The notes: a model not told the origin generated them from the sequence alone. A DNA stretch of 64,000 nucleotides from Bdellovibrio sp. KM01 (GCF_013752535.1 NZ_CP058348.1:2108001-2172000), one strand, 5' to 3'. Positions 54,324-63,183 are shown, counted from the stretch's first letter. Program-made: numbers and translations.

Positions 54324-54740
54324 ATGTTTCCCAATACGACCAAATTTTTGATCGTTGACGACTTCTCAACTATGCGAAAAATCATCAAAAAAGTTCTAAA
54401 CGAGCTTGGCTACACTAACGTCGAGGAAGCTGACGACGGAAAAACAGCCCTTCCGATGATTTCTGCTGCCCATGATGCGGGTAAGCCATACGAATTCATT
54501 ATCTCTGACTGGAATATGCCTGGAATGCAGGGCATCGACCTTTTGAAGGCTTGTAAAGCCGACCCTCGCTTTAAAGCGACTCCATTTATGCTAGTAACTG
54601 CCGAATCTGAACAAAAGCACATCCTCGAAGCTGCAAAAGCCGGCGTTTCTGACTACGTGGTCAAACCGTTCAACTCCCAGACTCTAAAAGGGAAAATGGA
54701 ACGCGTTTGGGCTAAACACTCTGGCACTAAAGCAGCTTAA
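54324..54740 (+). CDS. cheY: Chemotaxis response regulator CheY
   Basis: 138 residues, single receiver domain. FLIVDDFSTMRKIIKKVL carries the acidic pair, ISDWNMPGMQG the phospho-acceptor Asp, LVTAES the Thr and VVKPFN the Lys. The 'STMRKI' start is typical of true CheY that binds the flagellar switch. Ribosome site TTAGGAGAT. It is preceded by a flagellar-type promoter and followed by cheX 24 bp on. Confidence 0.94.
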   Translation: MFPNTTKFLIVDDFSTMRKIIKKVLNELGYTNVEEADDGKTALPMISAAHDAGKPYEFIISDWNMPGMQGIDLLKACKADPRFKATPFMLVTAESEQKHILEAAKAGVSDYVVKPFNSQTLKGKMERVWAKHSGTKAA

Positions 54741-54764
54741 TCAAGGCATTGAGGAGAAATTAAT

Positions 54765-55265
54765 ATGTCTGCAGCACCGAAAGTGGATGCTATAAATCCG
54801 CTCTTTGACAAACGTCTAATCAATGCCTTTGTTGATGGAGTTATTAAGACTCTGAAAACGATTGCTCAAACTGACGCCTCCCCAGGTAAACCATTCATCG
54901 AGCCTTCCTTCGTATTGAAGGGTGAAATCGCTGGTATGGTGGGCATGGTGGCTCCCCCTCTTAAAGGGACTCTTTTGATTTCTTACGGCAAGGATTCCAT
55001 CTTCCATATTCTTGAGAATATGCTGGGTGAGAAGCACACAGAGATCAATCAAGAGGTACAAGACGCCGTTGGCGAAATGACCAACATGATTTACGGGTCT
55101 GCTAAAACGACTTTGAATCAAATGGGCTACAACTTCGAAATGGCGATCCCGACAGTCATCTCTGGTAAATTTAATATCACTCAGGCAGATAAGGGTGCGA
55201 CTTTGGTGATCCCTTTCAATCTACCTAACAACTCTACGTTTTACGTGGAGATCACGGTGCAATAA
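54765..55265 (+). CDS. cheX: CheX-family chemotaxis protein (CheY phosphatase-like)
   Basis: 166 residues. The CheX/CheC signature EVQDAVGEMTNMIYGSAK (about 96-113) keeps the Glu and Asn used to remove phosphate from CheY-P. The fold is otherwise typical (LLISYGKDSIFHILENMLGE, ATLVIPFNLP). A GAGGAG ribosome site is about 8 bp before the start. It sits between cheY and an HD-GYP-like gene whose ATG overlaps its stop (TAATG), so all three are one operon. Confidence 0.9.
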   Translation: MSAAPKVDAINPLFDKRLINAFVDGVIKTLKTIAQTDASPGKPFIEPSFVLKGEIAGMVGMVAPPLKGTLLISYGKDSIFHILENMLGEKHTEINQEVQDAVGEMTNMIYGSAKTTLNQMGYNFEMAIPTVISGKFNITQADKGATLVIPFNLPNNSTFYVEITVQ

Positions 55266-56644
55266 TGGCTGATAGCCCAGGAAAGACTGTTGATGTGATT
55301 GTAGGAAGCCCGACACCGGGCTTTCTGGAAACCATCAAAACTGTCTTGAAGGGCTATTACCCGTATATCTTGCAAGAATTCAAAAGCGTTGACGAAATCA
55401 TCGACGCTTCTTCCAAGCCCGAATTCAAACCTATTTTAGCCTTAATCGATGGCGCCGGCGGAACGAATACCACCAACGAGTGGGTTCAAACCACCAAGAT
55501 GAATTATCCTGATTGCCATTTGATTGTTCTCCACTCCTCGGCCCCGCTAGATTTCAATATCGTGAAAAAGAATGGCGCTGACGAAGTCATGCACATTAAT
55601 TTTGACCGTGAGTTTATCTCCGACATGGTTTTACAATTAGCCCCGATTGAACTGGAAGGTGAAAACATCCCGATCACCGCATTGATGCCCGTGGATTTGC
55701 GCGACATGGAAGCGAACATCAATTTAAATTTTGATGTCTATGCTCACTTGCCGGCAAATCATAGATCTGTGATCTTACGCCGCAGTGGTGATGTCATTGA
55801 AGACCGTCACGTGGAAAAGTTTAAAAACATGCGTCAGCAGATGTACGTTAAGAAAACTCAGATGAAGCAATTCTTTGAGTTTGCCAGAACCATCATGAGC
55901 ATGCGTAACCTGCCTTTCCCGATCTCGATGACGGAAAAGTTCCACCGCTCCAAAAAGAATATCTACGAATTCATGCAGCAATTCTTAAATGCCGCCTCTG
56001 GAGATTACTCCATGGGGAAAGCGATTTTGGATAAGTGTAAAACGATTATCACAGAGCTCGAGTTAAATAAGACTCTGCCCCTGCCCGAGCTCTACGATGA
56101 AGTTTGCCGCTATACGGGCAACACGCGTTCCTATTACCATGATTGCTTGTGTGTTTCAGCTTACGCAGCTTATTTCGCACAGCTTTTAGATTGGCCGGAA
56201 GATAAGCGTGAGTCTGCGGCGATTGCGGGACTTCTGCACAATATCGGTCTGTCACAAGCAAACTTTGCAGCGACTGAAATTGACATCACAAAGCTTTCTG
56301 CAGAGCTAGCACACGATTATAAATACTATCCCGAGCGCTCTGTGAACATGGTGAAATCGAAAAAAGTTCCCATCAACCAGGATATCCAAGACGGCATCAT
56401 GCAACACCGTGAAAATTTGCGCGGTACGGGATTTCCCAAAGGCCTTCCCGGCGATGATATATCTGCTTTCGGTAAACTTTTATTTATTGCCTATTCATTT
56501 CATGAAGCGACCGCTTTACGAGAAGGTATCCCAGCGGCAGCTCCACAAGTTGCAATGGCCGCTTTGAAAGAAGACGCGGTCAGTGGTAAGGCACAAATCG
56601 ATCTGGTGATGATCAGCACCATTGCTAAGAAATTTAAACCTTAA
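55265..56644 (+). CDS. Pseudo-receiver plus degenerate HD-GYP-like protein
   Basis: 459 residues. Residues about 5-130 look like a receiver fold without the acidic pair and Lys (VDVIVGSPTPG, ALIDGAGG), so unlikely to be phosphorylated. A middle helical region follows. The C-terminal HD-like domain (about 280-430) has YHDCLCVSAYAAYF, LLHNIGLS where HD is expected (Asp replaced by Asn), and HRENLRGTGFPKGLP where the GYP motif should be (GFP). Loss of the metal Asp suggests it does not cut cyclic-di-GMP, but it may bind it. It is coupled to cheX by a TAATG overlap. Confidence 0.8.
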   Translation: MADSPGKTVDVIVGSPTPGFLETIKTVLKGYYPYILQEFKSVDEIIDASSKPEFKPILALIDGAGGTNTTNEWVQTTKMNYPDCHLIVLHSSAPLDFNIVKKNGADEVMHINFDREFISDMVLQLAPIELEGENIPITALMPVDLRDMEANINLNFDVYAHLPANHRSVILRRSGDVIEDRHVEKFKNMRQQMYVKKTQMKQFFEFARTIMSMRNLPFPISMTEKFHRSKKNIYEFMQQFLNAASGDYSMGKAILDKCKTIITELELNKTLPLPELYDEVCRYTGNTRSYYHDCLCVSAYAAYFAQLLDWPEDKRESAAIAGLLHNIGLSQANFAATEIDITKLSAELAHDYKYYPERSVNMVKSKKVPINQDIQDGIMQHRENLRGTGFPKGLPGDDISAFGKLLFIAYSFHEATALREGIPAAAPQVAMAALKEDAVSGKAQIDLVMISTIAKKFKP

Positions 56645-56646
56645 AG

Positions 56647-57102
56647 TTACGGAAACAACTGCTTCGCCGTGACCTTGTAAAAGTCTTTCGGCTGCTCGTT
56701 AGGAATCCCTTGAGCCACGTCCAAATGGTCGTGTTCGACATTCATGATTTTCATATTCGACGGATACATGGCTCCCGCCATGGTGTAATAGATATTCACG
56801 AACTGAAACGTACCATCCGAGCCTTTACCGACGAAAACAAAAATGTTTTTAAAAGACGTTTTTTCCGCCAGATAAAAAATCGGAGAAACAATCTTTGTCG
56901 AAGACACATCCTCAAGCTTTTTCAAAAGATCTTCCCAGCCATTCACCATCGGTTTAACGGCCCACGGGAAAGCATTGTCACCGGATGCACTTAAAACTTC
57001 CACCCCAACAAAGTTTATTCTAGAAAAATCCGCCTGGGATGCTGGCTGAGCCCACACCGCCCCTACGAACAGCATTGATAATACAAACGCGGTGATTTTC
57101 AT
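56647..57102 (-). CDS. Small secreted protein of unknown function
   Basis: 151 residues from the ATG at 57102 (GGGGAG about 5 bp before). Signal peptide MKITAFVLSMLFVGAVWA. The mature part has no cysteines and shows alternating strands and helices (FKNIFVFVGKGSDGTFQFVNIYYTMAG). No family is recognised. It starts one base after the RDD gene's stop and so belongs to the cca-RDD operon. It ends 2 bp from the convergent HD-GYP-like gene. Confidence 0.7.
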   Translation of the reverse strand: MKITAFVLSMLFVGAVWAQPASQADFSRINFVGVEVLSASGDNAFPWAVKPMVNGWEDLLKKLEDVSSTKIVSPIFYLAEKTSFKNIFVFVGKGSDGTFQFVNIYYTMAGAMYPSNMKIMNVEHDHLDVAQGIPNEQPKDFYKVTAKQLFP

Positions 57103-57103
57103 C

Positions 57104-57751
57104 TTACTCCCCTTCATCATCCATATCGAAATCTAACTGCATGTCATCCATTCCACCCACGACCAAAAGATCACGCAGATCTGCTTTGCCCTCTTGCCAG
57201 TTGATTTCATTTAAAATCCCCGCTGCATAGTGCAGGCCTTCGTAACTATAGGATAAAACCAGAAAGAATCCCAACACCCAACGAATTCCGGCCCGAGTGC
57301 TGCGGGGTTGAAATTGCACGACGCGAGTCTCAGCAACCCAGTCAGACAAATGCGTTCGATCGTAACGAAAGAACGCCAGGGCAAAGATCGCCCAGGAGAA
57401 AAAGAAACTTAAACGACTGGTCAAGGGACGCAAAAGACATTGCGTGTAATCCAGTTCTTCGTGGGGACTATGGGCCGGAACGACTTTAAGTCCCATAATC
57501 CATTTTCCAGGAGTTGCCGAAATTAACATCAAGGATGCCGCTTCATACAAAGCGGGAGTCAAAAACAACATCAAAAGCTGGAACAGATTGAACTGTACGT
57601 CGGCATCTGTGAACCACACCGTATAAAAGGCTTTATAGAAAGGCGAATAGCAGATCGCAAGAAACACCTGATCGATCGTGACGGCCAAGAGCCTTTTCCA
57701 AGTGCTCGGCACATAAATGTCTGCGGTGTTTTCGGTCGCCTTAGTCATCAT
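57104..57751 (-). CDS. RDD-family membrane protein
   Basis: 215 residues. RDD signature residues: WKRLLAVTIDQVFLAICY (Arg and Asp), SATPGKWIMGLKVV and DRTHLSDWVAETRVVQ. About four membrane segments. RDD proteins are of uncertain role, with some linked to ion exchange. Its start is 9 bp after the cca stop, and its ribosome site overlaps that region, so expression is coupled. The acidic C-terminus (MQLDFDMDDEGE) is notable. Confidence 0.87.
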   Translation of the reverse strand: MMTKATENTADIYVPSTWKRLLAVTIDQVFLAICYSPFYKAFYTVWFTDADVQFNLFQLLMLFLTPALYEAASLMLISATPGKWIMGLKVVPAHSPHEELDYTQCLLRPLTSRLSFFFSWAIFALAFFRYDRTHLSDWVAETRVVQFQPRSTRAGIRWVLGFFLVLSYSYEGLHYAAGILNEINWQEGKADLRDLLVVGGMDDMQLDFDMDDEGE

Positions 57752-57760
57752 TTAAATTCC

Positions 57761-58957
57761 TTAGTTTACTTTCTTAAGAAAGCTATCCAGCCACGAAAGA
57801 GCTTGTTTGCGATCCTTCAAACTTTTTTCCAACTGCAGGCAATACGCTTCTTGCAGACACTGGCCAATCGCAGGACCCTGAAGTTTTCCTTTAAGGTCTT
57901 CGCCCGTCAAAAAGGGTTTTGGCAATTCATCCCCAAAACTGCGGGCCTCATTTAACAGACGCAAAATCGCCTCTTCAAAAAGCCCTTCCTTCATTAAAAC
58001 TTCCAAAGCCCAGGTTTTACCCGGTTTTTGCATTTGCTGAAGTTGCAAACCCAAACGCAGTGCCAAAAAATCCCCGGGCTTTTGCCAAAGCTCCCAGGCA
58101 TCTTCAATCCCGCGGCGTTCTTTAGTGGACAGGCGTAAAAGCTCAATACTCTTTTCTAAATCAGAATGGCCTGCAGAGCGCAGAAATAAACTTAAATTTT
58201 GCCAGATCTCACAACCCGGGTACGCAGTCCAATTCACATCGGGAGTTTTCCAGGGGAAAAGCTCCCTTTGCAAACCCGTGTCTTGCATCACTCTTAAACC
58301 CAGCGGCACATTTTTGGATTTTAAAAGTTTTCCCATTTCGTCTCGCAAACGTTCGCCACTGACAGTTTTCACAGCCGCAGCCATTTCTGTCATGGCCGCC
58401 AATGTACCTGACTCGACGGCGAAATCGAGCTGCGCTGCAAACCGAGCTCCGCGAAGCAAACGCAAATGGTCTTCTTGAAAGCGTTTTTTTGCTTCACCCA
58501 CAGTGCGCAGAACTTGTTTTTTCAAATCCTCCTGGCCATGAACGAAATCCAGAATTTGATGGTTTTGCATGTCATAGAAAAGAGCGTTGACGGTAAAATC
58601 CCGGCGTTTCGCGTCCTCTTCGGGAGTGGAAAATTCCACGTGATCAGGGCGACGGCCGTCCTTATAGTTGCCATCATTTCGGAAGGTCGCAACCTCGATA
58701 TCGGCGCCCCCCAATACCACCCGCATGACCCCGAAGCTTTTACCCACATTGATGGTCTTTTCGAATAACTCCTCGATTTTATCGGGAGTCGCATTCGTCG
58801 CTATATCCAAATCATTCGCTTTCAGCCCCAATAAAGCGTCGCGCACGCAACCGCCTGCCAAAAAGGCCTTGTAGCCTTCTTGCGCCAATTTGTGGTAGAT
58901 TGCTTCCACCGCAGGCCAATGGGGATGAGATTGCAAAATCGTGCGAACTTGATCCAT
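57761..58957 (-). CDS. cca: CCA tRNA nucleotidyltransferase / poly(A) polymerase family
   Basis: 398 residues from the ATG at 58957; a longer frame upstream would run into the divergent queG start region. The class II nucleotidyltransferase head has LAGGCVRDALLGLKANDLDIATNATP (catalytic Asp pair) and RRDFTVNALFYD. The neck has HLRLLRGARFAAQLDF. It adds CCA to tRNA 3' ends, though poly(A) polymerases share the same fold and cannot be excluded. First gene of an operon with the RDD protein. Only 47 bp separate its start from queG on the other strand. Confidence 0.9.
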   Translation of the reverse strand: MDQVRTILQSHPHWPAVEAIYHKLAQEGYKAFLAGGCVRDALLGLKANDLDIATNATPDKIEELFEKTINVGKSFGVMRVVLGGADIEVATFRNDGNYKDGRRPDHVEFSTPEEDAKRRDFTVNALFYDMQNHQILDFVHGQEDLKKQVLRTVGEAKKRFQEDHLRLLRGARFAAQLDFAVESGTLAAMTEMAAAVKTVSGERLRDEMGKLLKSKNVPLGLRVMQDTGLQRELFPWKTPDVNWTAYPGCEIWQNLSLFLRSAGHSDLEKSIELLRLSTKERRGIEDAWELWQKPGDFLALRLGLQLQQMQKPGKTWALEVLMKEGLFEEAILRLLNEARSFGDELPKPFLTGEDLKGKLQGPAIGQCLQEAYCLQLEKSLKDRKQALSWLDSFLKKVN

Positions 58958-59004
58958 GCCTTTAAGTGTACAAAAAAACCTGTTGAAAGAAAGAAATTGT
59001 TCGC

Positions 59005-60054
59005 GTGACGCCTCAGGAGATAAAACCTCTCTTAGATCCTTTTTTAGCTGAACTGGGAGTTTCCCATTTTGGCTGGGCGCCATTGCAAAATCCATTAAGC
59101 TTTGATTTCTATCGCAGTTGGATCGAAGAAGGCCTGCATGGTGAGATGAAATATCTGGCCGAGCATGCTCCGATCAAAGAAAACCCAAAAAGCAAATGGG
59201 GCCGTGCTGAAAGTGCATTGGTTTTCGCCATGCCTTACTATCCGCATCCCGAAAAACTCGAAAATTTCCCACTAAAATCTGCTCGCGTCAGTCTGTATGC
59301 CCAAGGGATGGATTATCATTTTTGGTTTAAACAACGCATGCAAAAGCTTTGTGAAGAGCTGACAAAACTTTTCCCAGAAGAGGAATTCCTCGCCTTCACC
59401 GACAGCTCCCCTCTCTTAGAACGTGATTTGGCAAAAAAAGCGGCACTGGGTTGGGTTGGAAAAAACACTTGTGTCATCAATCCTAAAAAAGGCAGCCTCT
59501 TTTTCATTGGCGAAATAGTGACTTCTTTGAAAGTGACGACAGAGATCGCTCCTTTGCCGGACTTCTGCGGCACCTGTACACGCTGCTTGGATATTTGCCC
59601 GACGGGAGCTTTGATTGAGCCTAAAAAAATGGATGCACGCAAATGCATTTCCTATCTGACCATCGAATCACGTCAGGTTCCTGACGAGTCTTTGCGCGAA
59701 AAAATTGGTGATTGGTTTTTTGGTTGCGACCTTTGCCAAACAGTCTGCCCGTGGAATCAAAAAGTCTTTAAGGGACAGCTTTCCATCGAAAAAAGCCTGA
59801 CATTAGACACAGAATCGGCAGAGACGTTACAAAAAGAATTAAGTTACATCCTGACCGCCTCAGGGAAAAAATTAACCAAGGATTTCTTTGGAACACCACT
59901 TGCCCGTGCGGGCTCTTTCGGTCTTAAGCGCAATGCCATGATCGTGGCGGCAAATCGAAAAATAAAAGGGCTTCAACCAGAAATTGAAGCCCTGAAAGAG
60001 CACGAAAAATTAGGAGAACTGGCCCAGTGGGCACTCATGAAGCTAACGACTTAG
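59005..60054 (+). CDS. queG: Epoxyqueuosine reductase
   Basis: 349 residues from GTG at 59005 (weak ribosome site). The two [4Fe-4S] cysteine groups are FCGTCTRCLDICPTGAL (about 190-206) and GCDLCQTVCPW (about 245). GWVGKNTCVINPKKGSLFFIGEI is the QueG-specific segment. It carries out the last step of queuosine formation at the tRNA wobble base, using cobalamin, which suits the B12-dependent IcmF elsewhere in the window. It is paired divergently with cca, another tRNA-maturation gene. Confidence 0.95.
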   Translation: MTPQEIKPLLDPFLAELGVSHFGWAPLQNPLSFDFYRSWIEEGLHGEMKYLAEHAPIKENPKSKWGRAESALVFAMPYYPHPEKLENFPLKSARVSLYAQGMDYHFWFKQRMQKLCEELTKLFPEEEFLAFTDSSPLLERDLAKKAALGWVGKNTCVINPKKGSLFFIGEIVTSLKVTTEIAPLPDFCGTCTRCLDICPTGALIEPKKMDARKCISYLTIESRQVPDESLREKIGDWFFGCDLCQTVCPWNQKVFKGQLSIEKSLTLDTESAETLQKELSYILTASGKKLTKDFFGTPLARAGSFGLKRNAMIVAANRKIKGLQPEIEALKEHEKLGELAQWALMKLTT

Positions 60055-60067
60055 GCGCTGCCAAGAT

Positions 60068-60601
60068 CTAGAGTCCTAGTTTCTTCAAAAGATCATCAAT
60101 CTCGTTCTGTTTCAGCTTTTGTTTACCCACTTCGTCTTCAGCAGATTTTCCCGTCCCGACACTCATCGAAACATCATCCGAAAATTTGCCCGAAACCCAG
60201 CGCAGGCGATCAATAAATGCCTGAGGAATGCTGGCTTTCAATTGAGACAGAGGTTCTTCAATGCGATCAAGCAAAGTGCTCAATGTTTCTGAACCATCCA
60301 ACAAAGTGGCGACGCACACATCGAACAATTGCTCATTGTCTTTGATCTGCGAAGCTTTATAGCCAACTGCCTTACACAAGGCCGTATAGTCAGAAATCAA
60401 ATGAACCGCGTGATCTGTGGAGGCTGACAGGGCTAAACTCTTCGCGCCCCCCATGATGCGGTCGACGCCGTTTCCATATTCTGCCAACTTTTGAACTTGT
60501 GAGAAATCGCCTTCAATACCTTCGAGAAGATCTATCATATCCTCAATCAAGGTCTTTGACTCGTTCACAAAATCTTTTACAATTTCTTTATCAATAGACA
60601 T
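60068..60601 (-). CDS. HPt-like protein with CheZ-like C-terminal tail
   Basis: 177 residues from the ATG at 60601; a longer frame would extend over the divergent start. Residues about 5-80 (DFVNESKTLIEDMIDLLEGIE...RIMGGAKSLAL) resemble a CheA P1-type phosphotransfer bundle, but Gly replaces the phospho-His. The C-terminus QNEIDDLLKKLGL closely resembles the CheY-binding end of CheZ (QxxVDDLLxxLGF). CheZ's own catalytic motif is not seen. A role as a CheY-P binding or docking protein is inferred. It is divergent from the unconventional HD-GYP gene 35 bp away. Confidence 0.65.
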   Translation of the reverse strand: MSIDKEIVKDFVNESKTLIEDMIDLLEGIEGDFSQVQKLAEYGNGVDRIMGGAKSLALSASTDHAVHLISDYTALCKAVGYKASQIKDNEQLFDVCVATLLDGSETLSTLLDRIEEPLSQLKASIPQAFIDRLRWVSGKFSDDVSMSVGTGKSAEDEVGKQKLKQNEIDDLLKKLGL

Positions 60602-60636
60602 CGTTTTAACGATAGCAATCGGAAGGTTTGGAAGCA

Positions 60637-61563
60637 ATGGATTATGTCTCAATTCGCGTGAGCACACTTCGGGGAGACCAAAAGATTGATTTCAATGCCT
60701 ACATCAAGATCAATGATAAGATGATCCTCTACTTACGTCGTGGCGACAGCTTCGAGGGGGACCGCTTAAAGCGTTTGAAAGAAAAGCAACTTCGCAAAAT
60801 GTACATTCTGACTGGCGAAGAACAGCTTTACCGCGGTTATTTGGATCGAAATCTGGAAATGGCTTATGACAACTCCTCGGGCAAAGACCTGCAAACCCGT
60901 GTTGAAGTTATCCAAGGCGCCCAACAATCGAACTGCGAAGAAGTTTTCGAAAATCCAGAAAACGTCGAAACATACAACTATGCGAAGGAAGCCGCAGGCA
61001 AATACGTCAGCTTCGTTATGTCCAATCAACAATCCGTCTCCTCCATCATGCATTTGGAAAACACGGATAAAAACCTGGCCCATCACGGTGTGACGGTCTC
61101 AACTCTGGCAATCGCGTTGGCGCAAAAATTAGGCCTCAATGATCTTAAGAAAACTCAGATGCTGACATTGGGGGCGTTGCTGCACGATTACGGTCACTTC
61201 TTAACTGGCATGAACGTCAATCAAAAGCTTTCAGCAATGAGCCCTGCAGACAAACTTCTGTGGTGGAAACATCCCTCTGAAGGCGCCACAAAAGTCCGCG
61301 ATAAAAAGCACTTTGATCAATCAGTGATCAATATCATCGCTCAGCACGAAGAACTGATCGATGGTTCGGGTCCCTTGGGAATGCGCGAAAAAGATATCGA
61401 TCCTCTGGCGGTGATTGTGTGTTCTGCCAATGCGATTGACCGTCTCATCACATTCGAAGGCGTTGCAAAATCTGAAGCTGCTAAGAAACTGATGCTTGAG
61501 CGCGTGGGACAACATCCTCTGCAACACATTCAGCTGTTAAGCGATATCATGAAAGGCATCTAA
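60637..61563 (+). CDS. Unconventional HD-GYP-domain protein
   Basis: 308 residues from the ATG at 60637 (GGAAGG about 10 bp before). The N-terminal domain (about 1-130) precedes the HD fold with LAHHGVTVSTLAIAL, LLHDYGHFLTG (HD pair kept), an HPSEGA His, and QHEELIDGSGPLGM where the GYP Tyr is missing. Length and motif match the structurally studied Bdellovibrio HD-GYP protein I recall as Bd1817, which also lacks the Tyr. It may bind or slowly cut cyclic-di-GMP. It is paired divergently with the HPt-like protein. Confidence 0.85.
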   Translation: MDYVSIRVSTLRGDQKIDFNAYIKINDKMILYLRRGDSFEGDRLKRLKEKQLRKMYILTGEEQLYRGYLDRNLEMAYDNSSGKDLQTRVEVIQGAQQSNCEEVFENPENVETYNYAKEAAGKYVSFVMSNQQSVSSIMHLENTDKNLAHHGVTVSTLAIALAQKLGLNDLKKTQMLTLGALLHDYGHFLTGMNVNQKLSAMSPADKLLWWKHPSEGATKVRDKKHFDQSVINIIAQHEELIDGSGPLGMREKDIDPLAVIVCSANAIDRLITFEGVAKSEAAKKLMLERVGQHPLQHIQLLSDIMKGI

Positions 61564-61598
61564 ACTGACGACCCCCCGCCACAAGAGCAAATAATCAT

Positions 61599-61619
61599 TC
61601 CCATCCCCACTGGATGGGA
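61599..61619. other. Intergenic hairpin upstream of clcA-like gene
   Basis: TCCCATCC / GGATGGGA (61599-61606, 61612-61619) with a 5-nt loop. It lies 35 bp after the HD-GYP stop and 13 bp before the next ATG. No T-run follows, so it may act as a weak terminator or shield the ribosome site. Confidence 0.55.
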
Positions 61620-61632
61620 GTATTTGTGATTC

Positions 61633-62967
61633 ATGCCTAAATCCCCCGTCGGCTTTCGACTTCACAAAATCATCGAAAAACTGCAGTACAAAGAATCTTT
61701 GCGAATCTTGCCATTTTTAGTGGCAAGTTTGGTCGCGGCTTTCGTTTCTATTCTTTATACGAAAATATTTTTTGCAGCCGAAGAGATCTCTTTGCGTCTT
61801 TTACATGAAACTCATTGGGCGATTTCTCTTTTCGTCACATTGCTGACGGTTTTTTTAAGCTGGTTTCTGCCCCATCGCTTTGCCCTTCAAGCCAGCGGCA
61901 GCGGTATTCCACAAATGCTCATTGCAAATGAACTGGACCCCGCCAGCGACAGCGCTTTGATTCGCTCGTTGATTGGCGTGCGCGTGATCTGTATGAAAAT
62001 TATTGCAAGCATTGTCTGTGTACTGGGTGGCGGAGCCGTGGGACAAGAAGGCCCCACTCTGCAAATCGTTTCCGGTATTTTCTACCGCATCGGCGAAAAA
62101 TCCACGCGTTGGATTCAACAGGCCTCCACCCGAACCTTCATTTTGGCGGGCGGCGCTTCGGGGTTGGCAGCCGCGTTCAATACTCCCCTGGGTGGTATTG
62201 CCTATGCCCTGGAAGAACTCAGCAAAGACTATTTCAATAACTTTAAAACCTATGTTTTGTGGTCCGTGATGGCGACAGGTCTTTTAGTGCAGACCGCGCT
62301 TGGAGGATATCTCTACTTTGGCTTTCCTTCCATTCAATCTGTCGGAGTGCAAAGCTACTTTTCAATTGTGGCCTTAGCCGCGATCACAGGGGTTCTGGGA
62401 TCGCTGTTAGGAAAAATTCTTTTTCGTATCAATCAGGAACGTAAAAAGATCCGAAACTTTAAAAAACTAATGGCTGTGAACTTGGTCGCGGGTCTGATTT
62501 TCTGGTGCGCGATTTATTTCTGGAATGAACACGGCGCTGGCGGTGGCAAAACCATCATCACCAATATTTTATTTAAAGAACAATGGGCCAGCGCTTCGGA
62601 CGTCATCATTCGCATTGTCGGCCCGGTTTTAATGGCGATCGCGGGAGTGGCCGGGGGGTTATTCGCCCCGACCCTGGCTATGGGCGCCACCATCGGCTCC
62701 TTCTTTTCAGAGTTGGTCTGGACTCACAACCATCACCTGCTGGTTTTATGCGGCATGATTGGATTTCTTACAGGCTTTATGAAGACGCCTTTCACCGCCT
62801 TCATTCTTATATTCGAGATGACCGACCGTCACTCCTCCCTCTTCCCGATGATGTTGAGTGCAGCAGTTGCCGCGGGCGTGTCCCATATGATAAGCCATCA
62901 TTCATTCTATGACTTGGTGAAAGAAGACTTCTTTCACAAAAAGGACATGGATAATCCTGCACCCTAG
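61633..62967 (+). CDS. clcA: CLC-family chloride transporter/channel
   Basis: 444 residues with about 10-12 membrane segments and no CBS domains. CLC motifs: GSGIPQML (about 87), GGGAVGQEGPTLQ (about 135, with Gln where Lys or Arg is usual before the gating Glu), AAAFNTPLGGIAYALEEL and GGLFAPTLAMGATIGSFF. The gating Glu in QEGP is kept. Bacterial CLCs exchange chloride for protons or pass fluoride; the GxFAP-like motif suits chloride. SlyX follows within 10 bp. Confidence 0.92.
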   Translation: MPKSPVGFRLHKIIEKLQYKESLRILPFLVASLVAAFVSILYTKIFFAAEEISLRLLHETHWAISLFVTLLTVFLSWFLPHRFALQASGSGIPQMLIANELDPASDSALIRSLIGVRVICMKIIASIVCVLGGGAVGQEGPTLQIVSGIFYRIGEKSTRWIQQASTRTFILAGGASGLAAAFNTPLGGIAYALEELSKDYFNNFKTYVLWSVMATGLLVQTALGGYLYFGFPSIQSVGVQSYFSIVALAAITGVLGSLLGKILFRINQERKKIRNFKKLMAVNLVAGLIFWCAIYFWNEHGAGGGKTIITNILFKEQWASASDVIIRIVGPVLMAIAGVAGGLFAPTLAMGATIGSFFSELVWTHNHHLLVLCGMIGFLTGFMKTPFTAFILIFEMTDRHSSLFPMMLSAAVAAGVSHMISHHSFYDLVKEDFFHKKDMDNPAP

Positions 62968-62976
62968 GGGCTTAAA

Positions 62977-63183
62977 GTGGATGAATCGCGTTTAGTAAAT
63001 TTAGAAATTAAAATTTCCCACCAAGATCAGGTGATCGAAGAGCTACACCAAGTAGTCTACGAACAACAAAAAGCGATCGAGAAACTGGAAGTCCTATTGA
63101 ACGGACTCACCAGCAGACTCAAAGAAGCCCTCGAGGCCGAAGGCTCCGAAATCCGCGGCAACGAAAAACCACCGCACTATTAA
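62977..63183 (+). CDS. slyX: SlyX-like protein
   Basis: 68 residues from GTG (AGGGG about 7 bp upstream). A coiled-coil heptad pattern fills about 1-50 (LVNLEIKISHQDQVIEELHQVVYEQQKAIEKLEVLLNGL). The end is PPHY, the same C-terminus as E. coli SlyX. Its function is not established. It is likely co-transcribed with the chloride transporter gene 9 bp upstream. Confidence 0.85.
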   Translation: MDESRLVNLEIKISHQDQVIEELHQVVYEQQKAIEKLEVLLNGLTSRLKEALEAEGSEIRGNEKPPHY

